5,986 nucleotides of DNA from Holophagaceae bacterium (lineage in GTDB: Bacteria > Acidobacteriota > Holophagae > Holophagales > Holophagaceae): contig JANXYT010000289.1 in NCBI GenBank assembly GCA_025355915.1, positions 1-5,986 on the forward strand. The letters are read 5' to 3'. A program made the position numbers and the translations under genes. Positions 1 through 5,363 of the stretch are shown here, piece after piece. The notes beneath the pieces are model-generated. The model was not told where the DNA came from and did not search any database. It worked only from the letters and a program-made list of their open reading frames with translations. The first letter of the stretch is position 1. Each line of letters begins with the position of its first letter.

Positions 1-1
1 C

Positions 2-1540
2 ATCAACCGCCTGGGCCAGCTGGTGCAGAACGAGGTGATCTACCCCCTGGAACCCAAGCGTGACCTGGACGGCAGCCGGGCCATCCTCGAGAAGCTCTGC
101 ACCGGCAACCCCATCGAGGCCATCGCCATCGGCAACGGCACCGGTGGCCGCGAGGTGGAGGCCTTCATCCGCGAGTGGCTGAAGGAGACCAGCCGCACGG
201 GCCTCATCTGCGTAAGCGTGAGCGAGGCGGGCGCTTCGGTCTACTCCGCCAGCGACATCGCCCGGGAGGAATTCCCGGAGCATGACGTCACCGTGCGGGG
301 CGCCGTGAGCATCGCCCGGCGGTTCCAGGATCCCCTGGCTGAGCTGGTGAAAGTGGACCCCAAGAGCATCGGCGTGGGCCAGTACCAGCACGATGTGAAC
401 CAGACCGCCCTGAAGAAGGGCCTGGATGGCGTGGTGGAGAGCTGCGTGAACCGCGTGGGCGTGGATCTCAACAGCGCCTCCTACAAGCTGCTGGCCTACG
501 TGGCGGGCATCGGCGAAGGGCTGGCCAAGAGCATCGTGGCCCATCGCTTCGAACACGGCGCTTTCAAGCGCCGCGAACAGCTCCTGGACATCAGCCGCTT
601 CGGCGCCAAGGCCTTCCAGCAGGCCGCGGGCTTCCTCCGCATCCACGACGGCGACGATCCGCTGGATGCCTCGGCCGTGCACCCCGAAAGCTATCCCGTG
701 GTGCAGCGCATCTGCCAGCTGGCAGGCAAGACCGTCTCCGAACTCATCGGCAACGACGCGGTGCTGGATGCCCTCGATCCCAAGCTGCTCGTGGACGACC
801 ACGCCGGCCTCGAGACCGTGAAGGACATCCTCGCCGAGCTGAAGAAGCCCGGGCGTGATCCCCGCCACCGCTTCGAGATCGTGCAGTTCCGCGAAGGCGT
901 CCACAAGCCCAGCGACCTGGAAATCGGCATGGAACTCCAGGGCATCGTTACGAACGTCACCGACTTCGGCGCCTTCGTGGACGTGGGCGTGCACCAGGAC
1001 GGCCTGGTGCACCTCTCCGAGATCGCCCACCGCTACGTGAAGAACCCCGCCGACGCCCTCAGTGTGGGTCAGGCGGTGAAGGTGAAGGTGCTGGCCGTCG
1101 ATCTCGAGGCCAAGCGCATCGCCCTCTCCATGAAGGCCCTGCTCGCCGCCCCTGAAACTACTGGGCAGCCCCAGCAGCCCCACCACCGTCGCCCCAACCG
1201 GCCCGAGGGGAATCAGCCCAGACCGGCAGCGGGCCCACGCCCGCCCAGGCCTGAAGGCCCACGACCGCCCAGAACCGAAGGCCCCCGTCCGCCCCGGCCC
1301 GAAGGCACCCGCCCCCAGGGGCCACGTCCTCCCAGGCCGGAAGGGGCCAATACTCTCCGGCCCGACGGGCCAAGGCCGCCCAGGCCCGAAGGCGCACGGC
1401 CGCCCCGCCCGCAAGAGGCTCGTCCACCGCGGCCCGAGCGCGACGCCCGCCCGCCGCAGCCCAAGCGCGAGCCCGTGACCCCGGCCAGCGGCGCCTCGCT
1501 CACGGATCTGGTGGCCAAGTTCAACAAGGGCCATCGCTGA
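2..1540 (+). CDS. tex: Tex family RNA-binding transcription accessory protein, 5' partial
   Basis: Tex is a cytoplasmic nucleic-acid-binding protein implicated in transcription and RNA metabolism. The reading frame is open from base 2, so the N-terminal HTH-like part lies upstream; the GTG at 23 is not the true start. Counting from that GTG, a YqgF/RNase H-like segment has GNGTGGRE at 37-44 and the Tex signature VSEAGASVYSASD at 65-77. IGVGQYQHDVNQ is at 116-127, a helix-hairpin-helix region spans about 145-207, the motif PLDASAVHPE is at 213-222, and an S1 RNA-binding domain spans about 298-371 (GIVTNVTDFGAFVDVG, then DGLVHLSEI). Residues 374-490 are a low-complexity Arg/Pro/Glu/Gly tail, followed by a conserved-looking end, SLTDLVAKFNKGHR. 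The stop TGA shares its last base with the ATG of the next gene, which suggests translational coupling. The family call is secure; the function of the tail is unknown. Confidence 0.96.
   Translation: MNRLGQLVQNEVIYPLEPKRDLDGSRAILEKLCTGNPIEAIAIGNGTGGREVEAFIREWLKETSRTGLICVSVSEAGASVYSASDIAREEFPEHDVTVRGAVSIARRFQDPLAELVKVDPKSIGVGQYQHDVNQTALKKGLDGVVESCVNRVGVDLNSASYKLLAYVAGIGEGLAKSIVAHRFEHGAFKRREQLLDISRFGAKAFQQAAGFLRIHDGDDPLDASAVHPESYPVVQRICQLAGKTVSELIGNDAVLDALDPKLLVDDHAGLETVKDILAELKKPGRDPRHRFEIVQFREGVHKPSDLEIGMELQGIVTNVTDFGAFVDVGVHQDGLVHLSEIAHRYVKNPADALSVGQAVKVKVLAVDLEAKRIALSMKALLAAPETTGQPQQPHHRRPNRPEGNQPRPAAGPRPPRPEGPRPPRTEGPRPPRPEGTRPQGPRPPRPEGANTLRPDGPRPPRPEGARPPRPQEARPPRPERDARPPQPKREPVTPASGASLTDLVAKFNKGHR
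1232..1462 (+). repeat. Imperfect 24-bp tandem repeat coding the Tex RPEG tail
   Basis: About nine in-frame copies of an eight-codon unit are visible, with consensus Gly-Pro-Arg-Pro-Pro-Arg-Pro-Glu. Clear copies begin at 1232, 1256, 1280, 1319 and 1367. Degenerate copies begin at 1343, 1391, 1415 and 1439, and a shortened five-codon unit (GTRPQ) sits at 1304-1318. Copies differ mainly at synonymous sites (Arg is written CGC, CGA, CGT, CGG, AGG and AGA), so the peptide is better conserved than the DNA. This suggests an old repeat kept by selection on the protein rather than a fresh slippage product. Confidence 0.9.
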
Positions 1541-2142
1541 TGCGTGCAGTCCTGACCTGCCTGCTGTCGGCAGTCCTGTGGCTCGCCCTGGCCTGCCAGT
1601 CCCGCACGGCCGCGCCCGTGTATGGCCCCTGGGAGGAGGGCCTGACTCTGATCTTTGAGGATCCCTCCCAGCCCCAACCCCAGCGCTCGGCCGACCGGCT
1701 GCAGGTCCGGGTGGCGCGCGCCACGATGCAGCCGGGCGCGCCCAGCCTCGTCCAGCTGGATCTGGCCAACACCCGGGGCCAGCTGAGCCTGCTCCTCAGG
1801 CATCAGGATGGCGGCATCACCCTGGTCGGAGAGGATGGCCGCGTGCTGGCCCAAACCCTACCCTCCGGCTTTCCGGCCGTCCCAGGATGGACGGACCGGG
1901 GCACCGAATTCCGCGTGGTGGGACGCGCCACCTGGGAGGGGGCTGCGATCCTGCCCGCCACGGCCGATCCCATCGGCGTGTGGGTGGAAGCCCGGCCCGA
2001 ACATGGCCTCCGCCGAAGAACCCTCTACCTGCCCAACCTCGGCGAAGTGGAATCCACGGAGGAACGCGCCGGAACCTGGGTCAGCGTGAACCGTCTTGTG
2101 GCCCGCGGGTTCACGGATCTTCCTGCCATCAAGCGTTCCTGA
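1540..2142 (+). CDS. Putative lipoprotein of unknown function
   Basis: I do not recognise the family. The 200-residue product begins with a basic residue and a hydrophobic stretch (residues 4-18) ending in LALAC, so Cys19 is a plausible lipid-attachment site. The -3 residue is Ala rather than the preferred Leu, so the lipobox is acceptable but not ideal. The rest looks like a soluble, beta-rich domain with no membrane segment, including LVQLDLANTRGQLSLLLRHQDGG in the middle and TLYLPNLGEVES near the end. The ATG overlaps the tex stop by one base (TGATG), and AAGGG at 1526-1530 lies nine bases upstream as a possible ribosome binding site. The lepB start is 20 bases downstream, so all three genes are probably co-transcribed. 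The likely location is the periplasmic face of a membrane. Confidence 0.85.
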   Translation: MRAVLTCLLSAVLWLALACQSRTAAPVYGPWEEGLTLIFEDPSQPQPQRSADRLQVRVARATMQPGAPSLVQLDLANTRGQLSLLLRHQDGGITLVGEDGRVLAQTLPSGFPAVPGWTDRGTEFRVVGRATWEGAAILPATADPIGVWVEARPEHGLRRRTLYLPNLGEVESTEERAGTWVSVNRLVARGFTDLPAIKRS

Positions 2143-2153
2143 TCGACCCTCCC

Positions 2154-2157
2154 GGAG
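2154..2157 (+). promoter_or_regulatory. Ribosome binding site of lepB
   Basis: GGAG lies five bases before the ATG at 2163. It fixes that ATG as the lepB start and argues against the longer open frame beginning at 1887, which overlaps the lipoprotein gene. Confidence 0.7.
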
Positions 2158-2162
2158 CCGCC

Positions 2163-3044
2163 ATGGCCGAACCGACGAACACCGCCACGCCCACCGAAGA
2201 CCTTGAGATTGTGCTCCCCCCCGGTTCCGAAAAGGGCATGGTGCGCGACAACCTCGAAGTGCTCTGCTTCGCCATGGTGCTGATCCTGTTTTTCAAGGCC
2301 TTCGTGGGCCAGCAGTTCAAGATCCCGTCCGCCTCCATGCGGAACACGCTGATGATCGGGGATCACCTGTTGGCCAACAAGTTCGTCTTCGCCCAGCCCC
2401 AATGGGCCTGGGAGGAAGCCCTCTTCCCCATGCGTGGCGTGAAGCGCGGGGACATCATCGTGTTCCGCTATCCCATCGACCGCGACCAGGACTACGTGAA
2501 ACGCTGCGTGGCCCTGGCGGGCGATACCGTGGAGATGCGCAACAAGCGGCTCTATGTGAACGGCAAGCAGGCCACCGGCCCCTTCGAGTACCAGTTCGGG
2601 CAAAGCCCCGAAGGCCCGACGCCCGGTCCCTGGCCGCCCTCCCGCTATGCGGGCGAGGCCGTGCGCCCCATGGGGCTCTGGCGCCACGCGGACCCGGAGG
2701 TGATGGCCCTCCACGACCGCAATCAGATGCAGTCCATGAACAGTCTCATCCAGGAAGGGTTCAAGGACTACCTGGGACCGATTACGGTGCCGCCGGGCCA
2801 CCTCTTCGCCATGGGTGATAACCGCGACAACAGCATGGATGGCCGCTACTGGGGCTTCCTGCCCGTGGACCACCTGCGCGGCCGCCCCTTCATCGTGTGG
2901 TGGAGCTTCCGCGAAGGCGACACCGACAACGACAACGGCCATGTGCCGGAAGGTCCCGCGGATGTGGCCACGGACTTCATCGACGCCGCCCGCCATTTCT
3001 TCACCCGGACCCGCTGGGAGCGCACGGGGACCATTCCTGAATAA
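2163..3044 (+). CDS. lepB: Signal peptidase I (leader peptidase)
   Basis: This is a membrane-bound Ser/Lys protease that removes signal peptides from exported proteins. The 293-residue product has one evident transmembrane segment (about residues 31-48) after a polar N-terminus. The catalytic serine box IPSASM places the nucleophile at Ser58. GDIIVFRYP is at 96-104, and DYVKRCVALAGD carries the general base Lys113. The last box, GDNRDNSMDGRYWG (218-231), has the family's Ser in the NS pair and the conserved Asp, but Gly replaces the usual Ser of DSRYWG. Between the Lys box and the last box, about residues 140-205 hold an extended segment including a Pro-rich stretch. The start is supported by GGAG upstream and by family length. 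It is the last gene of the tex operon; the preceding lipoprotein does not look like an obligate partner. Confidence 0.96.
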   Translation: MAEPTNTATPTEDLEIVLPPGSEKGMVRDNLEVLCFAMVLILFFKAFVGQQFKIPSASMRNTLMIGDHLLANKFVFAQPQWAWEEALFPMRGVKRGDIIVFRYPIDRDQDYVKRCVALAGDTVEMRNKRLYVNGKQATGPFEYQFGQSPEGPTPGPWPPSRYAGEAVRPMGLWRHADPEVMALHDRNQMQSMNSLIQEGFKDYLGPITVPPGHLFAMGDNRDNSMDGRYWGFLPVDHLRGRPFIVWWSFREGDTDNDNGHVPEGPADVATDFIDAARHFFTRTRWERTGTIPE

Positions 3045-3146
3045 CGCCGGACAACTACCCGTACAAAAACATCGGCAGGTGAAGGCCGGTGGGACTTGGG
3101 CATGTCATTTTCACCATGCTTCATCGGCCAAGGTTCGGCATTCCTT

Positions 3147-3199
3147 CCATCCCCTTCACCCCTGTTCACAGGTCTTTTTTCCAGGAATGAAGGGGATGG
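3147..3199. repeat. Perfect 12-bp inverted repeat upstream of nuclease gene
   Basis: CCATCCCCTTCA at 3147-3158 is exactly complementary to TGAAGGGGATGG at 3188-3199, with 29 bases between. The right arm ends four bases before a TTGACA -35 box. Neither arm is followed by a T-run, so it is not a standard terminator on either strand. It could be an operator for a dimeric regulator or an RNA stem in the lepB 3' untranslated region; the sequence does not decide. Confidence 0.7.
3161..3180 (+). terminator. Weak candidate terminator after lepB
   Basis: CCTG and CAGG form a four-base-pair stem with a TTCA loop (3161-3172), followed by GTC and six T residues. The U-tract is good but the stem is short, so efficiency is doubtful. 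It lies 117 bases after the lepB stop, entirely inside the loop of the 12-bp inverted repeat. The outer repeat could form a competing fold using the same region. Confidence 0.35.
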
Positions 3200-3203
3200 C
3201 GCC

Positions 3204-3230
3204 TTGACAGTGGTTGTCGTTTTGTTTAGT
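3204..3230 (+). promoter_or_regulatory. Candidate sigma70-type promoter of the S1/P1 nuclease
   Basis: A perfect TTGACA (3204-3209) is followed after 15 bases by TTTAGT (3225-3230), a four-of-six match to TATAAT, in a locally AT-rich stretch. The expected start point is about 3237-3239, at or next to the ATG at 3239, so the message would have little or no leader. The spacer is shorter than the ideal 17 bases. Confidence 0.5.
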
Positions 3231-3238
3231 GAATTCGT

Positions 3239-4069
3239 ATGAGAATCCTTTTCCTGGTTTTGTTCTTCGTCGCGACACCTCTCTGGCCCTGGGGCGACAA
3301 GGGGCATCGTGTGGTCTCGGCCCTGGCCCTCCGGTCGCTGCCAAATGGCCCCCGGGCCTGGTTCTCAGGGCGCGAAGCGGAGGTGGCCGACCACGCGTCA
3401 GATCCCGACCACTGGAAGCAGGACCGGAAGGAGGGGCCCCGCCACTTCCTGGACATGGAGCCCTACGGCGGCCCAGAGCACTTGCCCCGCAAACTGGAGG
3501 AGGCCCGGGCCAAGGTCGGCGAGGACTACTACCGCCACGGCGTCGTGCCCTGGATCATCCAGGACCGCTGGCGCGACCTGGTGGAGGCCTTCCGCGCTGG
3601 AGACCCCACCCAGGTCGCCATGGCCACCGCCATCCTGGGCCACTACGTCGCGGACGCCCATGTCCCCCTGCACACCACCGAAAACCACAATGGACAGAAC
3701 ACCCAACAGAAAGGTGTTCACAGCCGGTGGGAAAGCGGCCTGGTGGAACGGTACGTCCAGGAGGAGGCCTTGGTGGTTCAGCCCGCCCGGCCCGACCCCG
3801 CCTTCCTCGACCGTCCCTGGGAGTGGCTGAGAGCCGCCCACGGTCTGGTGCCCCAGTTGCTGGAAAACGATCAGACCTCTGATCGCACGACCCCCCAGGC
3901 CAGTCCTACCAAACAGCGCACCCAAGCCTACTGGTTGATCTTCTGGGCCAGGCAGGGACCCGTGGTCAAGCAGCAACTTTCCCTTGCAGGCCAGCACCTG
4001 GGCGATGCCATTCTCAACGCGTGGACCGCGGCGGCAAAACCTGTCGCCCCGACGCCACCGGGACTCTAA
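3239..4069 (+). CDS. S1/P1-type zinc-dependent nuclease, exported
   Basis: The family comprises secreted tri-zinc nucleases and 3'-nucleotidases acting on single-stranded DNA and RNA. The 276-residue product has a short hydrophobic leader (residues 3-17), then the family N-terminus WGDKGHR with ligands Trp18 and His23. Other predicted ligands are Asp51 (VADH), His69 (RHFLDME), His135, Asp139 and His145 (GHYVADAHVPLH), His161, and Glu165 where Asp is more usual (HSRWES). The C-terminal helix LGDAILNAW also fits. There are no cysteines, so no disulfides. The signal cleavage site is unclear: Pro17 precedes Trp18, which signal peptidase I would not favour, so the mature end may lie a few residues earlier. 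No Shine-Dalgarno sequence is visible before the ATG, which the leader and the upstream promoter nevertheless support. The gene is convergent with the VOC gene downstream. The family call is strong; the in vivo substrate is unknown. Confidence 0.93.
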   Translation: MRILFLVLFFVATPLWPWGDKGHRVVSALALRSLPNGPRAWFSGREAEVADHASDPDHWKQDRKEGPRHFLDMEPYGGPEHLPRKLEEARAKVGEDYYRHGVVPWIIQDRWRDLVEAFRAGDPTQVAMATAILGHYVADAHVPLHTTENHNGQNTQQKGVHSRWESGLVERYVQEEALVVQPARPDPAFLDRPWEWLRAAHGLVPQLLENDQTSDRTTPQASPTKQRTQAYWLIFWARQGPVVKQQLSLAGQHLGDAILNAWTAAAKPVAPTPPGL

Positions 4070-4141
4070 CCTGGCGTACAAGGTACAGGCCCACCAGCAC
4101 TGGCACCCGTTCAACCAGTTGGTGCGATGTTGTTCACGCCC
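4070..4141. other. Convergent spacer without a clear terminator
   Basis: These 72 bases separate the nuclease stop from the VOC stop. GCACC (4103-4107) can pair with GGTGC (4121-4125) across a 13-base loop, but no T-run follows on either strand. I see no convincing intrinsic terminator. Confidence 0.4.
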
Positions 4142-4528
4142 TCACTTCGCGTTCGGATCCGGCTGCATCATGCCGAAGAGATTGCCCTCGGTGTCCTTGG
4201 CGTAGGCGAGCCAGCCCATGGTTGGAATCGGCATCTTCGGAACGGCAATGGTGCCTCCGAGCCCGGGAACCCGTTTTGTCATCGCATCAAGATCCGTAAC
4301 GCCGACGGTGCAGACGAACGCATTGACGGCCTGCAGGTCGGCCGGGCCCGGGCCTTTGCGCGGCAGAAGTCCGCCGTCAATGCCGGGGGAATCCTTTTCT
4401 CCAGTCTTGATGAGCCAATAGGGCTCTTGGCCCCACTGGTTGAATTCCCAACCCATCAGGGCGCGATAGAACTTCATCGCGCGGTCGGTACCTTCCGCAT
4501 GGATCTCGAAATGAACTGGGCGTGACAT
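4142..4528 (-). CDS. VOC (glyoxalase/bleomycin-resistance-like) family protein
   Basis: The 128-residue product has the vicinal oxygen chelate layout of two beta-alpha-beta-beta-beta halves, about residues 3-58 and 68-123. Recognisable parts are VHFEIH at 5-10, RAMKFYRALMGWEF at 16-29 and MGWLAYAKDTEGNLFGMMQ at 104-122. These resemble the small 'related to lactoylglutathione lyase' proteins. His6 and Glu114 are plausible metal-site residues, but the substrate cannot be assigned; members include lyases, dioxygenases and drug-binding proteins. The ATG at 4528 is fixed by a perfect AGGAGG five bases upstream. Codon choice is less G/C-biased than in tex or lepB (GTT four times, ATT three times, AAA twice), which may hint at later acquisition. 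It appears to be a single-gene unit with its own promoter. Confidence 0.93.
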   Translation of the reverse strand: MSRPVHFEIHAEGTDRAMKFYRALMGWEFNQWGQEPYWLIKTGEKDSPGIDGGLLPRKGPGPADLQAVNAFVCTVGVTDLDAMTKRVPGLGGTIAVPKMPIPTMGWLAYAKDTEGNLFGMMQPDPNAK

Positions 4529-4533
4529 CGATC

Positions 4534-4539
4534 CCTCCT
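4534..4539 (-). promoter_or_regulatory. Consensus ribosome binding site of the VOC gene
   Basis: On the minus strand AGGAGG lies five bases before the ATG at 4528. It is the strongest Shine-Dalgarno match in the window and decides the start. Confidence 0.85.
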
Positions 4540-4599
4540 GTCTGAGGCGGCTCCGCAGGATTGCGGCGCAGCGGGGTTCTTGTTGACGGCAGCATCCAG

Positions 4600-4629
4600 G
4601 TTTTAGCAGGTTGCTTTGCCGTAGGTCAA
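4600..4629 (-). promoter_or_regulatory. Candidate promoter of the VOC gene
   Basis: On the minus strand TTGACC (4629-4624) is followed after 18 bases by TAAAAC (4605-4600), which is preceded by an extended -10 TG (TGC before TAAAAC). The -35 matches five of six consensus bases and the -10 four of six. Just upstream, 4636-4662 is strikingly AT-rich in a GC-rich background and sits where an UP element would lie. The predicted leader to the ATG is about 65 bases. Confidence 0.5.
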
Positions 4630-4659
4630 TGTTGCGAAATATTAATTTTATACCGTTTA

Positions 4660-4860
4660 TTAACCACCGACCAACTCATCACACCATGGAACCGTCGCGG
4701 CAAGCAACGAACCCAGGCGCACTGAAACGGCTTCGGGCCCCAACAGGGGCCCGTCGTGAAACAGGAGCCAGAGGTCGCGGGCCGGCAGCTGGGCGACGCC
4801 CGATCCAAGGCCTGGAGTGTGAGGGTCAACCAATTGTCGCGGCGACACCGCTTCACTCAA
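4660..4860 (-). other. Possible small ORF or gene remnant, unassigned
   Basis: A minus-strand frame from a TTG at 4860 (66 codons) ends in tandem stops TAA TAA. The central part, with residues such as VAQLPARDLWLLFHDGPLLG, shows the pattern of real genes here: G/C-rich third positions and AT-richer second positions. No good ribosome binding site precedes the TTG. The frame is open further upstream into the LolB-like gene, so the 5' limit is arbitrary. It could be a decayed N-terminus of a longer protein or chance. I do not assign a family. Confidence 0.2.
4734..4753. terminator. GC-rich hairpin downstream of the LolB-like gene
   Basis: CGGGCCCC (4734-4741) and GGGGCCCG (4746-4753) form a perfect eight-base-pair stem with an AACA loop on the plus strand. 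It lies about 150 bases past the stop of the minus-strand LolB-like gene. The following minus-strand bases hold only three T in a row, so it is at best an atypical terminator. It also falls within the coding-like frame at 4660-4860, so it may simply reflect GGG/CCC codons. Confidence 0.3.
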
Positions 4861-4901
4861 CTCGCCGCAGGCGATTCCAGCAGGAAACGAATGCAGGGAA
4901 T

Positions 4902-5363
4902 CTACTTCCCCAGCTCCCACCGCTTCCGGTCCAGCCACACCTGCTCAGCCTTGCCGTGCGCATCCTGGCCCCGCCAGTGGAGCTTCAGGGGGCCCTGGGC
5001 ATCCTTCTTGGTGACTGATACGCCAGTGCCTTCGCCGGTGCGCAAAAGACGCAGCAGCGCCTCCACGCTGGGCACCTGGGGCAGGAAGGGCAGAGGCAGC
5101 TGGGACAGGGAAATGGCGCGCTGATCGAGTTTCTGCCGAGGCACCTGGAGGCGGTATCCGGAGGCCCGGTCCCCTTCCAGCAGGACCAGGCGCTCACCCG
5201 GCGCGTGCAATTCGAGGATGAGCCGGCCGCTGGCGGCCTCCATCAATAGGCTGAGGGTGCCGACGCCCTCGCCGTCGGGACCGGCGTAGCCCCAGCCATA
5301 CTGGGCGCGGATGGGGGTGGCTGGCGCAGGAGCGGAAATGGGCGGCGGGGCCTGGAGGGGCAT
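4902..5363 (-). CDS. LolB-like protein lacking a signal peptide
   Basis: The 153-residue product starts with a Pro/Ala-rich segment (residues 2-20). A beta-rich domain follows: WGYAGPDGEGVGTLSLLM at 24-41, SGRLILELHAPGERLVLLEGD at 45-65, a hydrophobic LPLPFLP at 89-95, EALLRLLRTG at 101-110, and LKLHWRG then QVWLDRKRWEL at the end. This order resembles LolB, the outer-membrane lipoprotein that receives lipoproteins from LolA. The upstream TPR neighbour matches the gene pair found beside lolB in Pseudomonas. LolB normally has a lipobox, but this frame has a stop (TGA) two codons before the GTG at 5366, so neither usable start (GTG 5366 or ATG 5363) gives a signal sequence. ATG 5363 overlaps the TPR stop by one base; GTG 5366 would overlap by four. 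GAGGA upstream suits either start. The family call is tentative. Confidence 0.75.
   Translation of the reverse strand: MPLQAPPPISAPAPATPIRAQYGWGYAGPDGEGVGTLSLLMEAASGRLILELHAPGERLVLLEGDRASGYRLQVPRQKLDQRAISLSQLPLPFLPQVPSVEALLRLLRTGEGTGVSVTKKDAQGPLKLHWRGQDAHGKAEQVWLDRKRWELGK

Larger units (their letters stand above)
4529..4901. other. Gene-poor 373-base stretch between VOC and LolB-like genes
   Basis: This stretch holds the VOC ribosome binding site and promoter, an AT-rich patch (4636-4662), a strong GC hairpin (4734-4753) and a short coding-like minus-strand frame (4660-4860). I see no recognisable complete gene, tRNA, repeat family or mobile-element end. Confidence 0.6.

Noticed and set aside
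1232..1462. CRISPR-like or intergenic tandem repeat
   Set aside because: The repeats are in frame, have no unique spacers, and vary mainly at synonymous positions within an intact gene.
1213..1854. 213-codon minus-strand frame with Gly/Arg-rich repeats
   Set aside because: It is the complement of the Tex repeat tail and the lipoprotein gene; its repeats simply mirror the RPEG units.
1887..2162. Longer N-terminus for LepB from an upstream ATG
   Set aside because: The extension overlaps the lipoprotein gene out of frame and reads as low-quality Arg/Gly/His-rich sequence. ATG 2163 has a GGAG site and gives the normal domain layout.
2025..2996. 323-codon open frame on the minus strand across lepB
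   Set aside because: It is antisense to a certain lepB, has a His/Val/Gly-rich composition typical of a GC-rich shadow frame, and has no recognisable motif.
3398..4114. 238-codon minus-strand frame opposite the nuclease
   Set aside because: The plus strand carries all the zinc-ligand motifs of S1/P1 nuclease; the antisense product has no family features.
4583..4611. TTGACG as a plus-strand promoter -35 box
   Set aside because: No reasonable -10 follows at 16-18 bases and there is no plus-strand gene downstream.
4756..5124. 122-codon plus-strand frame over the LolB-like gene's 3' end
   Set aside because: Its second half is antisense to a well-supported gene coupled to the TPR gene, and no motif is recognisable.
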